A stretch of DNA of 64,000 bases from Pseudolabrys sp. Root1462 (GTDB taxonomy: Bacteria; Pseudomonadota; Alphaproteobacteria; Rhizobiales; Xanthobacteraceae): NCBI RefSeq assembly GCF_001426945.1, contig NZ_LMFS01000003.1, positions 524,818 to 588,817 on the forward strand. The letters are read 5' to 3'. Position 1 is the stretch's first letter. Each line of letters begins with the position of its first letter. Position numbers and translations under genes: made by a program. The notes under the pieces were generated by a model, which made no database searches, had not been told where the DNA came from, and was given only the letters and a program-made list of their open reading frames with translations. Positions 54,794 through 63,376 of the stretch are shown here, one piece after another.

Positions 54794-55720
54794 TCACGTT
54801 CTCCGCTGCGGATCGACGAGGTCGCGCAGCCCGTCACCGAGCAGGTTGAAGGTGAAGACGGCGAGCATCAGCGCCGCGCCGGGAAACAGCGCGATCCACC
54901 ATTCGCCGGAGATGATGTTGGCGGCGCCCTCGGCGACCATGATGCCCCATTCCGGCGTCGGCGGTTTGACGCCGAGGCCGATGAAGGACAGGCCGGCGGC
55001 ATTGAGAATGGCGTAGCCCATGGTCAGCGAAATCTGCACCATCATGATCGGCATGATGTTCGGCAGGATGTGGCCGAGCAGGATGCGCGCATCGCCGTTG
55101 CCGGACAGCCGCGCCGCCTGCACGAAGCCGGCCTCCCGCCGCACATTGGCCTCGGCGCGGGCGACGCGCACATAGAGCGGGAAGTTGATGATGGCCGTGG
55201 CGATCACGATGTTGGTCACGGTGTTGCCCAGAGCGGCGACGATGCCCATCGCCAGCACGAACAGCGGAAACGCCATGATGGTGTCGGACAGCCGGGACAC
55301 GATGCGGTCGGTCCAGCCCCCGAAGTAGCCAGCGGCGATGCCGGCCAGCCCGCCCATCGCGAACACCAGCGCCACCGAGGTGATGGCGATGATGAAATCG
55401 AGCCGGGTGGCGACGACCACGCGGCTCAGGATGTCGCGACCGAGTTGGTCGGTGCCGAACCAGTGCTTCCAGCTCGGCGCCTGCAACGCCGAGGCGGTGT
55501 CGCTGGCGAGCGGATCGTGCGGCACGATATAGGGGCCGATCAGCGCACAAACCGCGATCAGCGCGAACAGGAAGAAGGCGAGCCCCGTCACCGGATTTTC
55601 CGACATCACATAGCGGGCGTGGCGGAGCATGGAGTTGTGCTCCGGCTTCGGCTGCGCCGGTGTGGCGGACAGGGCGGGCTTCTCGGTAACCGGCGGGATG
55701 GCGTTGAGCGTATCGGTCAT
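54794..55720 (-). CDS. Peptide-type ABC transporter permease (DppC type)
   Basis: A 308-residue permease. The N-terminal OppC-type hydrophobic segment and the EAA loop VRVARAEANVRREAGFVQAARLSG, plus SFIGLGVKPPTPEWGIMVAEG, are family hallmarks. It overlaps the DppB-type gene by 4 bases, so the two are coupled. Confidence 0.93.
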   Translation of the reverse strand: MTDTLNAIPPVTEKPALSATPAQPKPEHNSMLRHARYVMSENPVTGLAFFLFALIAVCALIGPYIVPHDPLASDTASALQAPSWKHWFGTDQLGRDILSRVVVATRLDFIIAITSVALVFAMGGLAGIAAGYFGGWTDRIVSRLSDTIMAFPLFVLAMGIVAALGNTVTNIVIATAIINFPLYVRVARAEANVRREAGFVQAARLSGNGDARILLGHILPNIMPIMMVQISLTMGYAILNAAGLSFIGLGVKPPTPEWGIMVAEGAANIISGEWWIALFPGAALMLAVFTFNLLGDGLRDLVDPQRRT

Positions 55721-56730
55721 CCTTCAAGCCTCACGCGCGGGTCGATGACGCCGTAGAGAATGTCGATGACGAGATTGAGCACGACATAGAGCACGGCCAT
55801 GGTCAGCACGAAGCCCTGCACCGGCGCGAAATCGGATTGCAGCAGCGCCTCGACCGCGTAGGAGCCGATGCCGGGCCAGGCGAACACCTTCTCGACCAGC
55901 ACGTTGGCCCCTAACAGGAATGAGAAAACCATGCCGAGTGTGGTGACGACCGGCAGCATGGCATTGCGAAAGGCATAGGTGATGATGACGGTGCGGGTAT
56001 CGAGGCCGGAAGCGCGCGCGGTGCGAACGAATTCCGACGCCAGCACCGCCAGCATCGAAGCGCGCGTCATGCGCGCGATCGGCGCCAGCGAGAAGATTGC
56101 CAGCGTTGCGACGGGCAGAATGAGCTGCGACAGGGCCGAGCGGAAGACCTCGAAATTGCCGGTCACCAGGCTGTCGATCAGGTAGAAACCGTTGATCTGC
56201 GGCGGCGCGCTGGCAAAGGCGTCGAGCCGGCCGAGCGGTGCCGGCGCCCAGCCGAGCTGGTAGTAAAACGCATAGACCAGCAGCAGGCCGGTGAAAAACA
56301 CCGGCAGCGATACGCCCGCGGTTGCGACCACGCGGCAGGTGTGGTCGATCCACGAACCCTGCTTGACGGCGGCGAGAATGCCGAGCGGCACGGCGATAAC
56401 GAGCGAGACGAACAGACCGAGCAGCGTCAGTTCTGCGGAAGCGGGCAGGCGGCTGGCGATTTCGGTCGCCACCGGGCGCCCGGTCGAGAGCGAATTGCCG
56501 AAGTTGCCATGAGCCAGATCGCCGACGTAGCGAACGAACTGTTCGGGAAGCGGCTTGTCGAGGCCGAGGCCTTTGCGAATTTCGGCGATCGAGTCGGGCG
56601 TCGCCGCAGGGCCGGCGAAATACACCGCCGGATCGCCGGGCAGCACGCGGGTCAGGAGAAAGGTGACGATAATCACGCCGATCAAAGTCGGGATCACCGT
56701 GAGCAGTCTTTTGCCGAGGGTCGCGAGCAT
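55717..56730 (-). CDS. Peptide-type ABC transporter permease (DppB type)
   Basis: A 337-residue permease. MLATLGKRLLTVIPTLIGV, TRVLPGDPAVYFAG, IARMTRASMLAVLASEFVRTARASG and VEKVFAWPGIGSYAVEALLQSDFAPVQG (in parts) are typical of DppB/NikB. It follows the binding-protein gene after a 145-base gap that contains a stem-loop. Confidence 0.93.
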   Translation of the reverse strand: MLATLGKRLLTVIPTLIGVIIVTFLLTRVLPGDPAVYFAGPAATPDSIAEIRKGLGLDKPLPEQFVRYVGDLAHGNFGNSLSTGRPVATEIASRLPASAELTLLGLFVSLVIAVPLGILAAVKQGSWIDHTCRVVATAGVSLPVFFTGLLLVYAFYYQLGWAPAPLGRLDAFASAPPQINGFYLIDSLVTGNFEVFRSALSQLILPVATLAIFSLAPIARMTRASMLAVLASEFVRTARASGLDTRTVIITYAFRNAMLPVVTTLGMVFSFLLGANVLVEKVFAWPGIGSYAVEALLQSDFAPVQGFVLTMAVLYVVLNLVIDILYGVIDPRVRLEG

Positions 56731-56823
56731 GATGGTTACTCTGCCTTTCCCGGGCGCAGCGCCGCACGTCTTCGTGGCGCTGCTGAACCGGGATCGTTAC
56801 GACGTCGGAATGTTATGCCCCCC

Positions 56824-56857
56824 GCTGCGGCATAGCGCTCACGCGCTGCGCCGCAGC
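56824..56857 (-). other. Stem-loop between the peptide-type binding protein and permease genes
   Basis: GCTGCGGC (56824-56831) pairs with GCCGCAGC (56850-56857), with an inner AGCGC/GCGCT stem. No T-run follows. It is another binding-protein/permease separator like those after phnD, the first TAXI gene and the sugar receptor gene. Confidence 0.55.
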
Positions 56858-56875
56858 CGAGGAAAGCCGCTGCTC

Positions 56876-58486
56876 TTATCCCTTCACCAGCTTGCGGTAG
56901 TCGACCTGACGGTGGAACCAGTACTGGTAGCCGCTGATGTTGTTCTGCATCGCCACGTTCAGGTAAGGCTGCAGGATCGGTACGCGCGGCACGTCCGTGT
57001 AGGCCTTCGAGATGAAGCCCTTGACGTCGGTGGCGTACTTTTCTTTGTCGCCCACCGCAGCCGCGGCATAGGCGCCGTCGATGAACGCATCCATCGCGGG
57101 ATCGACATAGCTCGGCGTGTTGAAGACGGCGTTCAGCTTCGAGTAGCACCAGAAGAAGTATTCCGGGTAATCGAGCCAGCCCGAGAAGAAGTTGACCATC
57201 ATCGGCATCGACTTCTTCGCCATTTCGCTGCGCCAGTTGGCCCCGGGCACCTTATTGATGGCAAGCTTAATGCCGATTTCGCCAAGCGCCTCCTGGATCA
57301 GCACGGCCATCGGCTCGCAGTTCACGGCGTCGCCGAGATCGAACGAAACCGTCGATTCAATCGGACCGGCTCCCGATTCCGCCATCAGCTTCTTGGCCAT
57401 GGCAAGATCGGTCTTGTAACCGGTCGCCTGCGGCCAATCGATCGTGCTGACGGTGTTCGACGGGCCGCCGAACAGCGGCTTGGCGTGGCCGAACATCGCC
57501 GCATCGATGATCTTCTGATAGGGCAGCGCGTAGGCGATAGCCTGGCGAACCTTCTCATTGTCGAACGGGGCGCTCTTCACGTTCAGTTCGAGCGAGTACA
57601 TGCCGTTGCCGATCGGGTTCGAGACCAGCTTCAGCTTGCCTTCCTTCTTCAACTCGACGAAGTCCTTGGCCGGCAGATCGAACGAGATGTCGGCGTCGCC
57701 GCGTTCCATCAGCGCGCGGCGATTGCCGCCTGATGGGATGGTGCGCCAGATCACCTTCTTGAGTTCGGGTAGCTTGCCGCCGATCCAGGCGTCGTTGCGC
57801 TCATAGACGACTTCGACGCCGGGCTTCCAGCTCGTCACCTTGTAGGCGCCGGAGCCTGCGGTGTTGGATTTGGTGTATTCGAGCGCCCACGGATCCTTCT
57901 CGGTGGCCTTCGCCTTGAGCAGGCCCGAGTTGAAGATACTCGGCACGATGACCGCGAGATCGGGAATGGTGAGGCGGTTCTTCTTCAGAAAATCGACGCG
58001 GAACGTGGTGTCGTCAACGGCGACGAATTGCTCCGGCTTTTCCAGCGAGCCGGCCTTCATCTGGACCACCGGGAAGCCGCCGACTGTGACCGAGCGATCG
58101 AACGACCACTTGACGTCTTTGGCGGTGACGGGCGTGCCGTCCTGGAATTTCGCGCCCTTCTTCAGTTTGAAGGTGACGGACATGTCGCCGACGTTCATGT
58201 CTTCGGCGAGCTCCGGCACGAACTTGTCACGATCGTAAGACAGCGAGCCGTCCGGCAGCGTCTTGGTCGCGTGGGTAATCAGCCGATCGTAGCAATTCCA
58301 CGACGCTTCATAGCCGGGGCGGTTGGTGCCGACGCCGTGGATGTCGAGATTGTTGGGGCCGTTTTCGCTGACAAGGAGCAGCGTTTCCTTGCGCGACTGG
58401 GCTTCGGCGGAAAAAATCGTCGGAGCGGAAATGGCAGTGCCGGCCGCGAGGGCGGTGGCCGACTTCAAAAATTCACGACGCTTCAT
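56876..58486 (-). CDS. Peptide-type ABC transporter substrate-binding protein (family 5)
   Basis: A 536-residue periplasmic receptor. MKRREFLKSATALAAGTAIS is a twin-arginine-type signal peptide. FKLKKGAKFQDGTPVTAKDVKWSFDRS is the family 5 (SBP_bac_5) signature. The ATG at 58486 fits the signal peptide and has GGGAGGC upstream. The ligand may be a small nitrogen compound given the link to allophanate hydrolase; that is inference. Confidence 0.9.
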   Translation of the reverse strand: MKRREFLKSATALAAGTAISAPTIFSAEAQSRKETLLLVSENGPNNLDIHGVGTNRPGYEASWNCYDRLITHATKTLPDGSLSYDRDKFVPELAEDMNVGDMSVTFKLKKGAKFQDGTPVTAKDVKWSFDRSVTVGGFPVVQMKAGSLEKPEQFVAVDDTTFRVDFLKKNRLTIPDLAVIVPSIFNSGLLKAKATEKDPWALEYTKSNTAGSGAYKVTSWKPGVEVVYERNDAWIGGKLPELKKVIWRTIPSGGNRRALMERGDADISFDLPAKDFVELKKEGKLKLVSNPIGNGMYSLELNVKSAPFDNEKVRQAIAYALPYQKIIDAAMFGHAKPLFGGPSNTVSTIDWPQATGYKTDLAMAKKLMAESGAGPIESTVSFDLGDAVNCEPMAVLIQEALGEIGIKLAINKVPGANWRSEMAKKSMPMMVNFFSGWLDYPEYFFWCYSKLNAVFNTPSYVDPAMDAFIDGAYAAAAVGDKEKYATDVKGFISKAYTDVPRVPILQPYLNVAMQNNISGYQYWFHRQVDYRKLVKG

Positions 58487-58548
58487 GTGACAGCCTCCCG
58501 AATGATACTGGAACCCTCTCCGCAAGGGCTGTGCCAGATTCAGGTGGC

Positions 58549-58562
58549 CTGCATACAATTAG
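58549..58562. promoter_or_regulatory. Partial second GntR-type site upstream of the ABC importer operon
   Basis: CTGCATACAATTAG keeps TGCATACAAT of the main site (58632-58645) but loses part of the left arm. It is 63 bases before the binding-protein start and could be a secondary binding site. Confidence 0.45.
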
Positions 58563-58631
58563 CTAAAGTATTGGGGTAACTGGGTTTTTAACGCGCTCGC
58601 ACCTCGTGGGCGCCCGGTATCGCGTTCCGCG

Positions 58632-58645
58632 TATTGCATACAATA
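58632..58645. promoter_or_regulatory. GntR-type operator upstream of the ABC importer operon
   Basis: TATTGCATACAATA, the reverse complement of the site at 50376-50389; identity extends to 17 bases (GTATTGCATACAATAGG, 58631-58647). It lies 146 bases before the binding-protein start. Confidence 0.75.
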
Positions 58646-58693
58646 GGTCCAAAACTGATTAATTAGTAGGCGCGCCATCCCGGACAGCGAAAT

Positions 58694-58738
58694 CCGGCAG
58701 GCGACCGCCCACGCGTGAGGGCGGTCCGCAGATGCCGG
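58694..58738 (-). terminator. Candidate terminator of fixL-fixJ
   Basis: Outer arms CCGGCA/TGCCGG (58694-58699, 58733-58738) and inner arms GACCGCCC/GGGCGGTC (58703-58710, 58719-58726) form a long stem 22 bases after the fixJ stop. Only ATTTC follows on the minus strand, so termination strength is uncertain. Confidence 0.5.
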
Positions 58739-58760
58739 GTTTAGTGAATGGCGAACGGAT

Positions 58761-59399
58761 TCAGCCGGTCTTGCCGTTGTCCGGCACGATGTCGGCAAGC
58801 ATCGCCATGCGCACCAGATCCGACAGGCTGTTGGCGCCCATCTTGGTCATGAGGTTGGCGCGATAGATCTCGACCGTGCGCGGTGAGATGCCGAGATCGA
58901 AGGCGATGGTCTTGTTGGGCTGGCCGGCGACCAGACCATTGAGGACCTGACGCTCGCGATTCGACAGCGCCGCCAGCTTCTCCCTGATTGCGTCCAATTC
59001 GGCCTGGCGTTTGCCGCTGTCGGCGGCGTTGCTCAGCGCCGCCTTGACCGCGGCGATCAGGCCGTCGTCGTCGAACGGCTTCTCGAGAAAGTCGATGGCG
59101 CCGATCTTCATCGCCTCGACCGCAAGCGCGACATCGCCGTGGCCGGTGATGACGATCACGGGCAGGCCGGGCTTCACCTCCTTGACCTTCTTGAGCAGGT
59201 CGATGCCGGTGATCTCGGGCATGCGAACGTCGGTGATGATGCAGCCGGAATCGATTTCCGGCAGGACACTGAAGAGGGCCTTCGCCGAGTCGAATCCGCG
59301 TGCTTTGAACCCGGCGGTGGACAGCAGGAATTCCAGCGACTGCCGCACGGCGTCGTCGTCATCGACCACATAGATGATGGGTTCAGGCATCGTCGACAT
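58761..59399 (-). CDS. fixJ: Two-component response regulator FixJ
   Basis: A 212-residue regulator. The receiver domain has [16 protein letters not shown], phosphoacceptor Asp57 in [10 protein letters not shown], and VITGHGD. The LuxR-type [46 protein letters not shown] (in parts) is at about 145-185. Start ATG 59399 has GAGG 6 bases upstream; an in-frame ATG at 59390 is possible. It overlaps the fixL end. FixJ activates fixK-type promoters under low oxygen. Confidence 0.93.
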   Translation of the reverse strand: MSTMPEPIIYVVDDDDAVRQSLEFLLSTAGFKARGFDSAKALFSVLPEIDSGCIITDVRMPEITGIDLLKKVKEVKPGLPVIVITGHGDVALAVEAMKIGAIDFLEKPFDDDGLIAAVKAALSNAADSGKRQAELDAIREKLAALSNRERQVLNGLVAGQPNKTIAFDLGISPRTVEIYRANLMTKMGANSLSDLVRMAMLADIVPDNGKTG

Positions 59400-60873
59400 C
59401 GCCTTCCTCTATCGCCGCAAGCGTGAAATGAAAAGCCGTTCCCCCGCGCGGATTAGGCTCGGCCCAGATCCGGCCGCCATGGGCTTCGATGATGGTCCGC
59501 GAGATGGAAAGTCCGACGCCCATGCCTTGCCGCTTGGTCGTCATGAACGGCTGGAACAGGTGCTCCGCGATTTCCGGCGCGATACCCGAACCGGTGTCGG
59601 CGACGCTGATGCGCACCTGAGCGGGGCCGTCGACGGTGATGGAAATCGTCAGGTCGCGCGTCGGCGCGTCTTCCATGGCGTCCATGGCATTGCGAATCAG
59701 ATTGAGCAGCACTTGCTGGACCTGCACGCGGTCGGCCAGCACGAGATCGACCTGCGGATCGAACTTGAATTGCACCCGAATGCCACGGTCCTTGACGCCG
59801 ACCAGCGCCAGCGCGCTGGCCTCCTCAACCAGCTTGGTGATGTTCTCCACGCGCCGTTCGCTCTCGCCGCGCGCCACGAAATCGCGCAGGCGGCGAATGA
59901 TCTTGCCGGCGCGGTCCGCTTGCTCGGACGCCTTGCCCAGGGCGTCACGCAGCATCGGCAGCTTTTCGGCGCCGTCGTTCTCGATCAACCGCTGCGAGCC
60001 CTTGAGATAGTTGGAAATGGCGGCGAGCGGCTGGTTGAGTTCGTGCGCGAGCGTCGAGGCCATCTCGCCCATCGCCGTCAGGCGCGAGATGTGGACGAGT
60101 TCGGATTGCAACTCCTGCAGTCGCTGCTCGGTTTGCTGCCGTTCGGTCAGGTCGCGGATGAAGCCGGTGAAGAAACGCCGATCGCCGGATTTCATTTCGC
60201 CGACCGCCAACTCCATCGGAAAGGTCGAGCCGTCCACCCGCTGGCCGACGACGACGCGGCCGATGCCGATGATGCGGCGCTCGCCCGTGTCGCGGTAGCG
60301 GTGCAGATATGAATCGTGGTTGTCGCGATAGGGCTGGGGCATCAGGATCTTGACGTTTTTCCCGATCACCTCCGCGGAGCGGTAGCCGAACAACCGCTCG
60401 GCCGCGCTGGAAAACGATTGCATGACGCCGCGCTCGTCGATGACGATCATGGCTTCCGGCACGGTATCGAGGATCGACTGCAGATGCGCTTCGCGCGCCA
60501 GCGCGTCGCGGGTCATGACGTTGGCGCGCCGGCGGCCGCGGCGTAGCAATTCGCCGCCCCAGGCAGTCGCTCCGCCGATCACTGCGAAGGCCAGGGCGCT
60601 GAAGATGTCTGAACTCGACAGACCGCTCGCATCTTCGAGCAGAACAATCGCAATGCCGAGGCTCAGTACCGTCGCCAGCAGGCCCGGTACCAACCCGCCA
60701 AAGGCGGACGCCACCAATACCGGCGGAATGAAATAGAGAAACAGCGCTTCGGTGTGCAAATCCGGCGTGAGCAGCGTGCGTCCTGCCAGCGCCAGCACAA
60801 CCGCGATCAGGGCGACGCCATAGCGCCACAGGCCGATCGGCTTCTCGCGATAAAGACTTTTTATATCAACCAC
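59383..60873 (-). CDS. fixL: Oxygen-sensing histidine kinase FixL
   Basis: A 496-residue kinase. Residues 15-105 hold about four hydrophobic segments. The PAS domain (about 128-245) keeps the heme ligand His186 in [13 protein letters not shown] and Arg206 in [10 protein letters not shown], the positions that bind heme and respond to oxygen in Bradyrhizobium FixL. The phosphoacceptor is His277 ([19 protein letters not shown]); the ATPase has [10 protein letters not shown] and [18 protein letters not shown]. It overlaps fixJ and is divergent from fixK. Confidence 0.94.
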   Translation of the reverse strand: MVDIKSLYREKPIGLWRYGVALIAVVLALAGRTLLTPDLHTEALFLYFIPPVLVASAFGGLVPGLLATVLSLGIAIVLLEDASGLSSSDIFSALAFAVIGGATAWGGELLRRGRRRANVMTRDALAREAHLQSILDTVPEAMIVIDERGVMQSFSSAAERLFGYRSAEVIGKNVKILMPQPYRDNHDSYLHRYRDTGERRIIGIGRVVVGQRVDGSTFPMELAVGEMKSGDRRFFTGFIRDLTERQQTEQRLQELQSELVHISRLTAMGEMASTLAHELNQPLAAISNYLKGSQRLIENDGAEKLPMLRDALGKASEQADRAGKIIRRLRDFVARGESERRVENITKLVEEASALALVGVKDRGIRVQFKFDPQVDLVLADRVQVQQVLLNLIRNAMDAMEDAPTRDLTISITVDGPAQVRISVADTGSGIAPEIAEHLFQPFMTTKRQGMGVGLSISRTIIEAHGGRIWAEPNPRGGTAFHFTLAAIEEGDVDDA

Positions 60874-60920
60874 TTATGTCACCAGAACGGAGCGCACCGG
60901 CCGCGCGGCGGGCGCCTCCG

Positions 60921-60933
60921 GTAAATCCCCTAT
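60921..60933 (+). promoter_or_regulatory. Candidate FixJ site upstream of fixK
   Basis: GTAAATCCCCTAT resembles recalled FixJ target sites of the GTAnTTnCCCT type. It lies about 95 bases before the fixK start in the fixL-fixK gap. The match is loose. Confidence 0.3.
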
Positions 60934-61025
60934 GGAGATTATCTGAATTTCGGGGCGCGCGCGCCAGCGGTACCACAATGACCATTCAACCGGGCCGATG
61001 GTGCCCCTGAGCGAGGATTGAAGCC

Positions 61026-61706
61026 ATGCACACCCAGACAATGAGCGTCCGGAAGTCGCAGCCTCTGGCCGCCGCGCCCGTTCCGCCGTCCGTCACTCAC
61101 GGCACCGGCGAAGCCATCGAATTCATGGGCGCTGTGATGCCGTTCGCGCGCAACGCCGAAATCTACGGCGAGAACGAGCCGGCCGAATATCTCTACAAGA
61201 TCGTCAGCGGCGCGGTCCGCACCTACCGGGTCCTCAATGACGGCCGCCGCCAGATCGGCGCCTTCTGCCTGCCCGGCGACGTGTTCGGCCTCGAAGTCGG
61301 CGACGTGCACTCGTTCTCGGCAGAAGCGATCACCGATTGCAAGGTCATGCTGATCAAGCGCTCGTCGCTGGTGTCGCTGGCGACGCGCAGCCCCGACGTC
61401 TCCCGTCAGCTCTGGACCATGGCGGCAACCGAACTGCAGCGCGCCCAGGATCACACCATGCTGCTGATCAAGACCGCACAGGAGCGCGTCGCCGGCTTCC
61501 TGCTCGAAATGGCCAACCGTGCGCGCTGCGGCGACGCCGTCGAATTGCCGATGTCGCGCCAGGACATCGCCGACTATCTCGGACTCACCATCGAGACCGT
61601 GTCGCGGACTCTGACGCAACTCGAGAACTCGGCCGCCATCGCGGTGCCGACCTCGCGCCGCATCGTGCTGCGCAACCAGGCTGCGCTCAACCGGCTGAAC
61701 GGCTGA
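61026..61706 (+). CDS. fixK: Crp/Fnr-family regulator FixK
   Basis: A 226-residue regulator. The cyclic-nucleotide-type domain (about 40-140) lacks Fnr cluster cysteines at the N-terminus. The Crp-type HTH ELPMSRQDIADYLGLTIETVSRTLTQLE is at about 175-202. Adjacent fixLJ and three downstream TTGA-N6-TCAA boxes support FixK. The gene ends before a good intrinsic terminator. Confidence 0.92.
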   Translation: MHTQTMSVRKSQPLAAAPVPPSVTHGTGEAIEFMGAVMPFARNAEIYGENEPAEYLYKIVSGAVRTYRVLNDGRRQIGAFCLPGDVFGLEVGDVHSFSAEAITDCKVMLIKRSSLVSLATRSPDVSRQLWTMAATELQRAQDHTMLLIKTAQERVAGFLLEMANRARCGDAVELPMSRQDIADYLGLTIETVSRTLTQLENSAAIAVPTSRRIVLRNQAALNRLNG

Positions 61707-61750
61707 CGTCAGCCCGGCTTCGAGCCGATTACGTTTCCTCCCCCGTACTG

Positions 61751-61779
61751 CCCCGGCCATTCCGCCGGGGCTTTTCTTT
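61751..61779 (+). terminator. Intrinsic terminator of fixK
   Basis: CCCCGGC (61751-61757) and GCCGGGG (61764-61770) form a 7-base stem with a CATTCC loop, followed by CTTTTCTTT. Confidence 0.85.
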
Positions 61780-61790
61780 GAGCGTTACGA

Positions 61791-61804
61791 TTGACTTCGA
61801 TCAA
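61791..61804. promoter_or_regulatory. FixK/Fnr box upstream of the CBS-BON gene
   Basis: TTGACTTCGATCAA is a perfect TTGA-N6-TCAA site. Its centre is about 61 bases before the gene start at 61859, leaving room for a FixK-activated start 40 bases downstream. Confidence 0.8.
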
Positions 61805-61858
61805 CATGCAACGCCGACCGCGGTGTTGGAATGCGGCACCAACCTGAAGGAGGCAGCG

Positions 61859-62596
61859 ATGAACGCCAGCGATGTCATGACCCGCGACGTGGTCACGATC
61901 GAACCCGAGGCCACGGTTCTCCAGGCGGCGCGGTTGATGCTGCAACACCGCATCAGCGGTCTGCCGGTGGTCGACAAGGATCACAATCTGGTCGGCGTCG
62001 TGTCGGAAGGCGACTTCCTGCGCCGCCGCGAAACCCAGACCGAAAAGCGCCGCTCGCGCTGGCTCGAATTCATCATGGGCCCGGGCAAGGTCGCGGAAGA
62101 ATACGCCCACACCCACGGCAGCCGCGTCAGCGAAGTGATGACGGTCGACGTCCAGACCGTCGATGAAAATGCTTCGCTCGAAGACATCATCGAAATGATG
62201 GAGAAGTTCCGGATCAAGCGCGTGCCCGTGATGTCGGGTTCGGCGCTGGTCGGCATCGTCACGCGCTCCAACCTGATGCGCGCCATGGTGAGTATGGCGC
62301 GGGTCACGCCTGCGCCGCAGTCGCCGCAAAGCGACGGCGCCATCCGCGCGCAACTGCTCGCCGACCTCGAGAAGCTGAACTGGGCGCCGATCGCCGCGAT
62401 GGACGTCGTGGTGCGCGATGGCGTCGTGGAACTGTTCGGCGTCATCACCGACGAGCGCCAGCGCGAGGCCCTGCATGTCGCCTGCGAGAACGTTGCCGGC
62501 GTGAAGTCGGTGAAGGATCACATGGCCTGGATCGATCCGTCGACCGGAATGACGTTCGACGCGCCGGACACCGCGGGCGAGACGGCCCGTCATTGA
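61859..62596 (+). CDS. CBS-domain and BON-domain protein
   Basis: A 245-residue soluble protein. Two CBS domains (about 1-60 with VMTRDVVTIEPEATVLQAARLM and GLPVVDKDHNLVGVVSEGDFLRR; about 90-145 with VSEVMTVDVQTVDENASL and RVPVMSGSALVGIVTRSNLMRA) are followed by a BON domain (about 170-225). CBS pairs sense adenine nucleotides; the output is unknown. The ATG at 61859 has GGAGG 8 bases upstream; the longer in-frame ORF overlaps fixK. Likely FixK-activated. Confidence 0.88.
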   Translation: MNASDVMTRDVVTIEPEATVLQAARLMLQHRISGLPVVDKDHNLVGVVSEGDFLRRRETQTEKRRSRWLEFIMGPGKVAEEYAHTHGSRVSEVMTVDVQTVDENASLEDIIEMMEKFRIKRVPVMSGSALVGIVTRSNLMRAMVSMARVTPAPQSPQSDGAIRAQLLADLEKLNWAPIAAMDVVVRDGVVELFGVITDERQREALHVACENVAGVKSVKDHMAWIDPSTGMTFDAPDTAGETARH

Positions 62597-62612
62597 GCAA
62601 GGCCGCGGTGCT

Positions 62613-62626
62613 TTGATTCTCGTCAA
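62613..62626. promoter_or_regulatory. FixK/Fnr box upstream of the Hsp20 gene
   Basis: TTGATTCTCGTCAA is a perfect TTGA-N6-TCAA site, centred about 83 bases before the Hsp20 start at 62703. Confidence 0.8.
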
Positions 62627-62702
62627 TGCACCGCGCAGGTCGTGATCGAGAATAATTAAACCGTCGATCTGCGACGGTCCCGCATACCCGATGGAGGCAT
62701 TC

Positions 62703-63182
62703 ATGACGCTTCGCTCGCTTCTCCCCGTTAGTCGCGATCGTTCGGTCGCCAATCCGTTCGTCTCGCTCCAGCGCGAAATCGACCGCCTGTTCGAGGATTT
62801 CACGCGTGGCTTCCCAACGCTCGCCCCGTTCACCGGCGGCAACGGCGGCTCCCTGACGCCGAGCGTCGATGTCAGCGAAACCGATAAGGAAATCGAGATC
62901 ACGGCCGAGCTGCCGGGCCTCGAGGAAAAGGACGTGCAAATCAACGTCGCCGACAACGTCCTCACCATCCGCGGCGAGAAGAGCGCCGAGAAGGAACAGA
63001 AGGACAAGAATTATCGTCTGGTCGAGCGCAGCTACGGGTCGTTCGAGCGGACGCTCGAATTGCCGAGCGGCGTCGATGCCGACGCCATCAAGGCCAGCCT
63101 GTCCAAGGGCGTGCTCAAGGTGACGGTACCCAAACCGACGCCCGCGCAGGCCAAGAAGGTCGAGGTTAAAGTCGCGAGCTGA
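62703..63182 (+). CDS. Hsp20/alpha-crystallin small heat-shock protein
   Basis: A 159-residue holdase chaperone. NPFVSLQREIDRLFEDFTRGF is the N-terminal arm; the alpha-crystallin core (about 50-155) has PSVDVSETDKEIEITAELPG, VLTIRGEK and LPSGVDADAIKASLSKGVLKVTVPK in parts. The start is ATG 62703, with GGAGG 5 bases upstream; the ATG at 62691 overlaps that site. FixK box upstream, terminator downstream. Confidence 0.93.
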   Translation: MTLRSLLPVSRDRSVANPFVSLQREIDRLFEDFTRGFPTLAPFTGGNGGSLTPSVDVSETDKEIEITAELPGLEEKDVQINVADNVLTIRGEKSAEKEQKDKNYRLVERSYGSFERTLELPSGVDADAIKASLSKGVLKVTVPKPTPAQAKKVEVKVAS

Positions 63183-63202
63183 ATTCGAGTTCTCAACACA
63201 GG

Positions 63203-63243
63203 CGCGCCGGCGGAGTCGGAAGGCTCCGGGCGCGTCTTTTTTT
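63203..63243 (+). terminator. Intrinsic terminator of the Hsp20 gene
   Basis: CGGAG/CTCCG (63211-63215, 63224-63228) and CGCGCC/GGCGCG (63203-63208, 63229-63234) stack with a 2-base bulge, followed by TCTTTTTTTG. Confidence 0.8.
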
Positions 63244-63299
63244 GCCCGATACATGCCGCGCAAGGGCCTCAGCAGAACCGTGGAAGTAAGCGGCATCTT

Positions 63300-63313
63300 T
63301 TGACTTTCCTCAA
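63300..63313. promoter_or_regulatory. FixK/Fnr box upstream of the DASS transporter gene
   Basis: TTGACTTTCCTCAA is a TTGA-N6-TCAA site, centred about 70 bases before the gene start at 63377. Confidence 0.7.
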
Positions 63314-63376
63314 TGGCTAGTTCCGACGTTAGGCCGAATATTCAGGGCGGGAAGAAACCTGACCCAGAGGGATATC

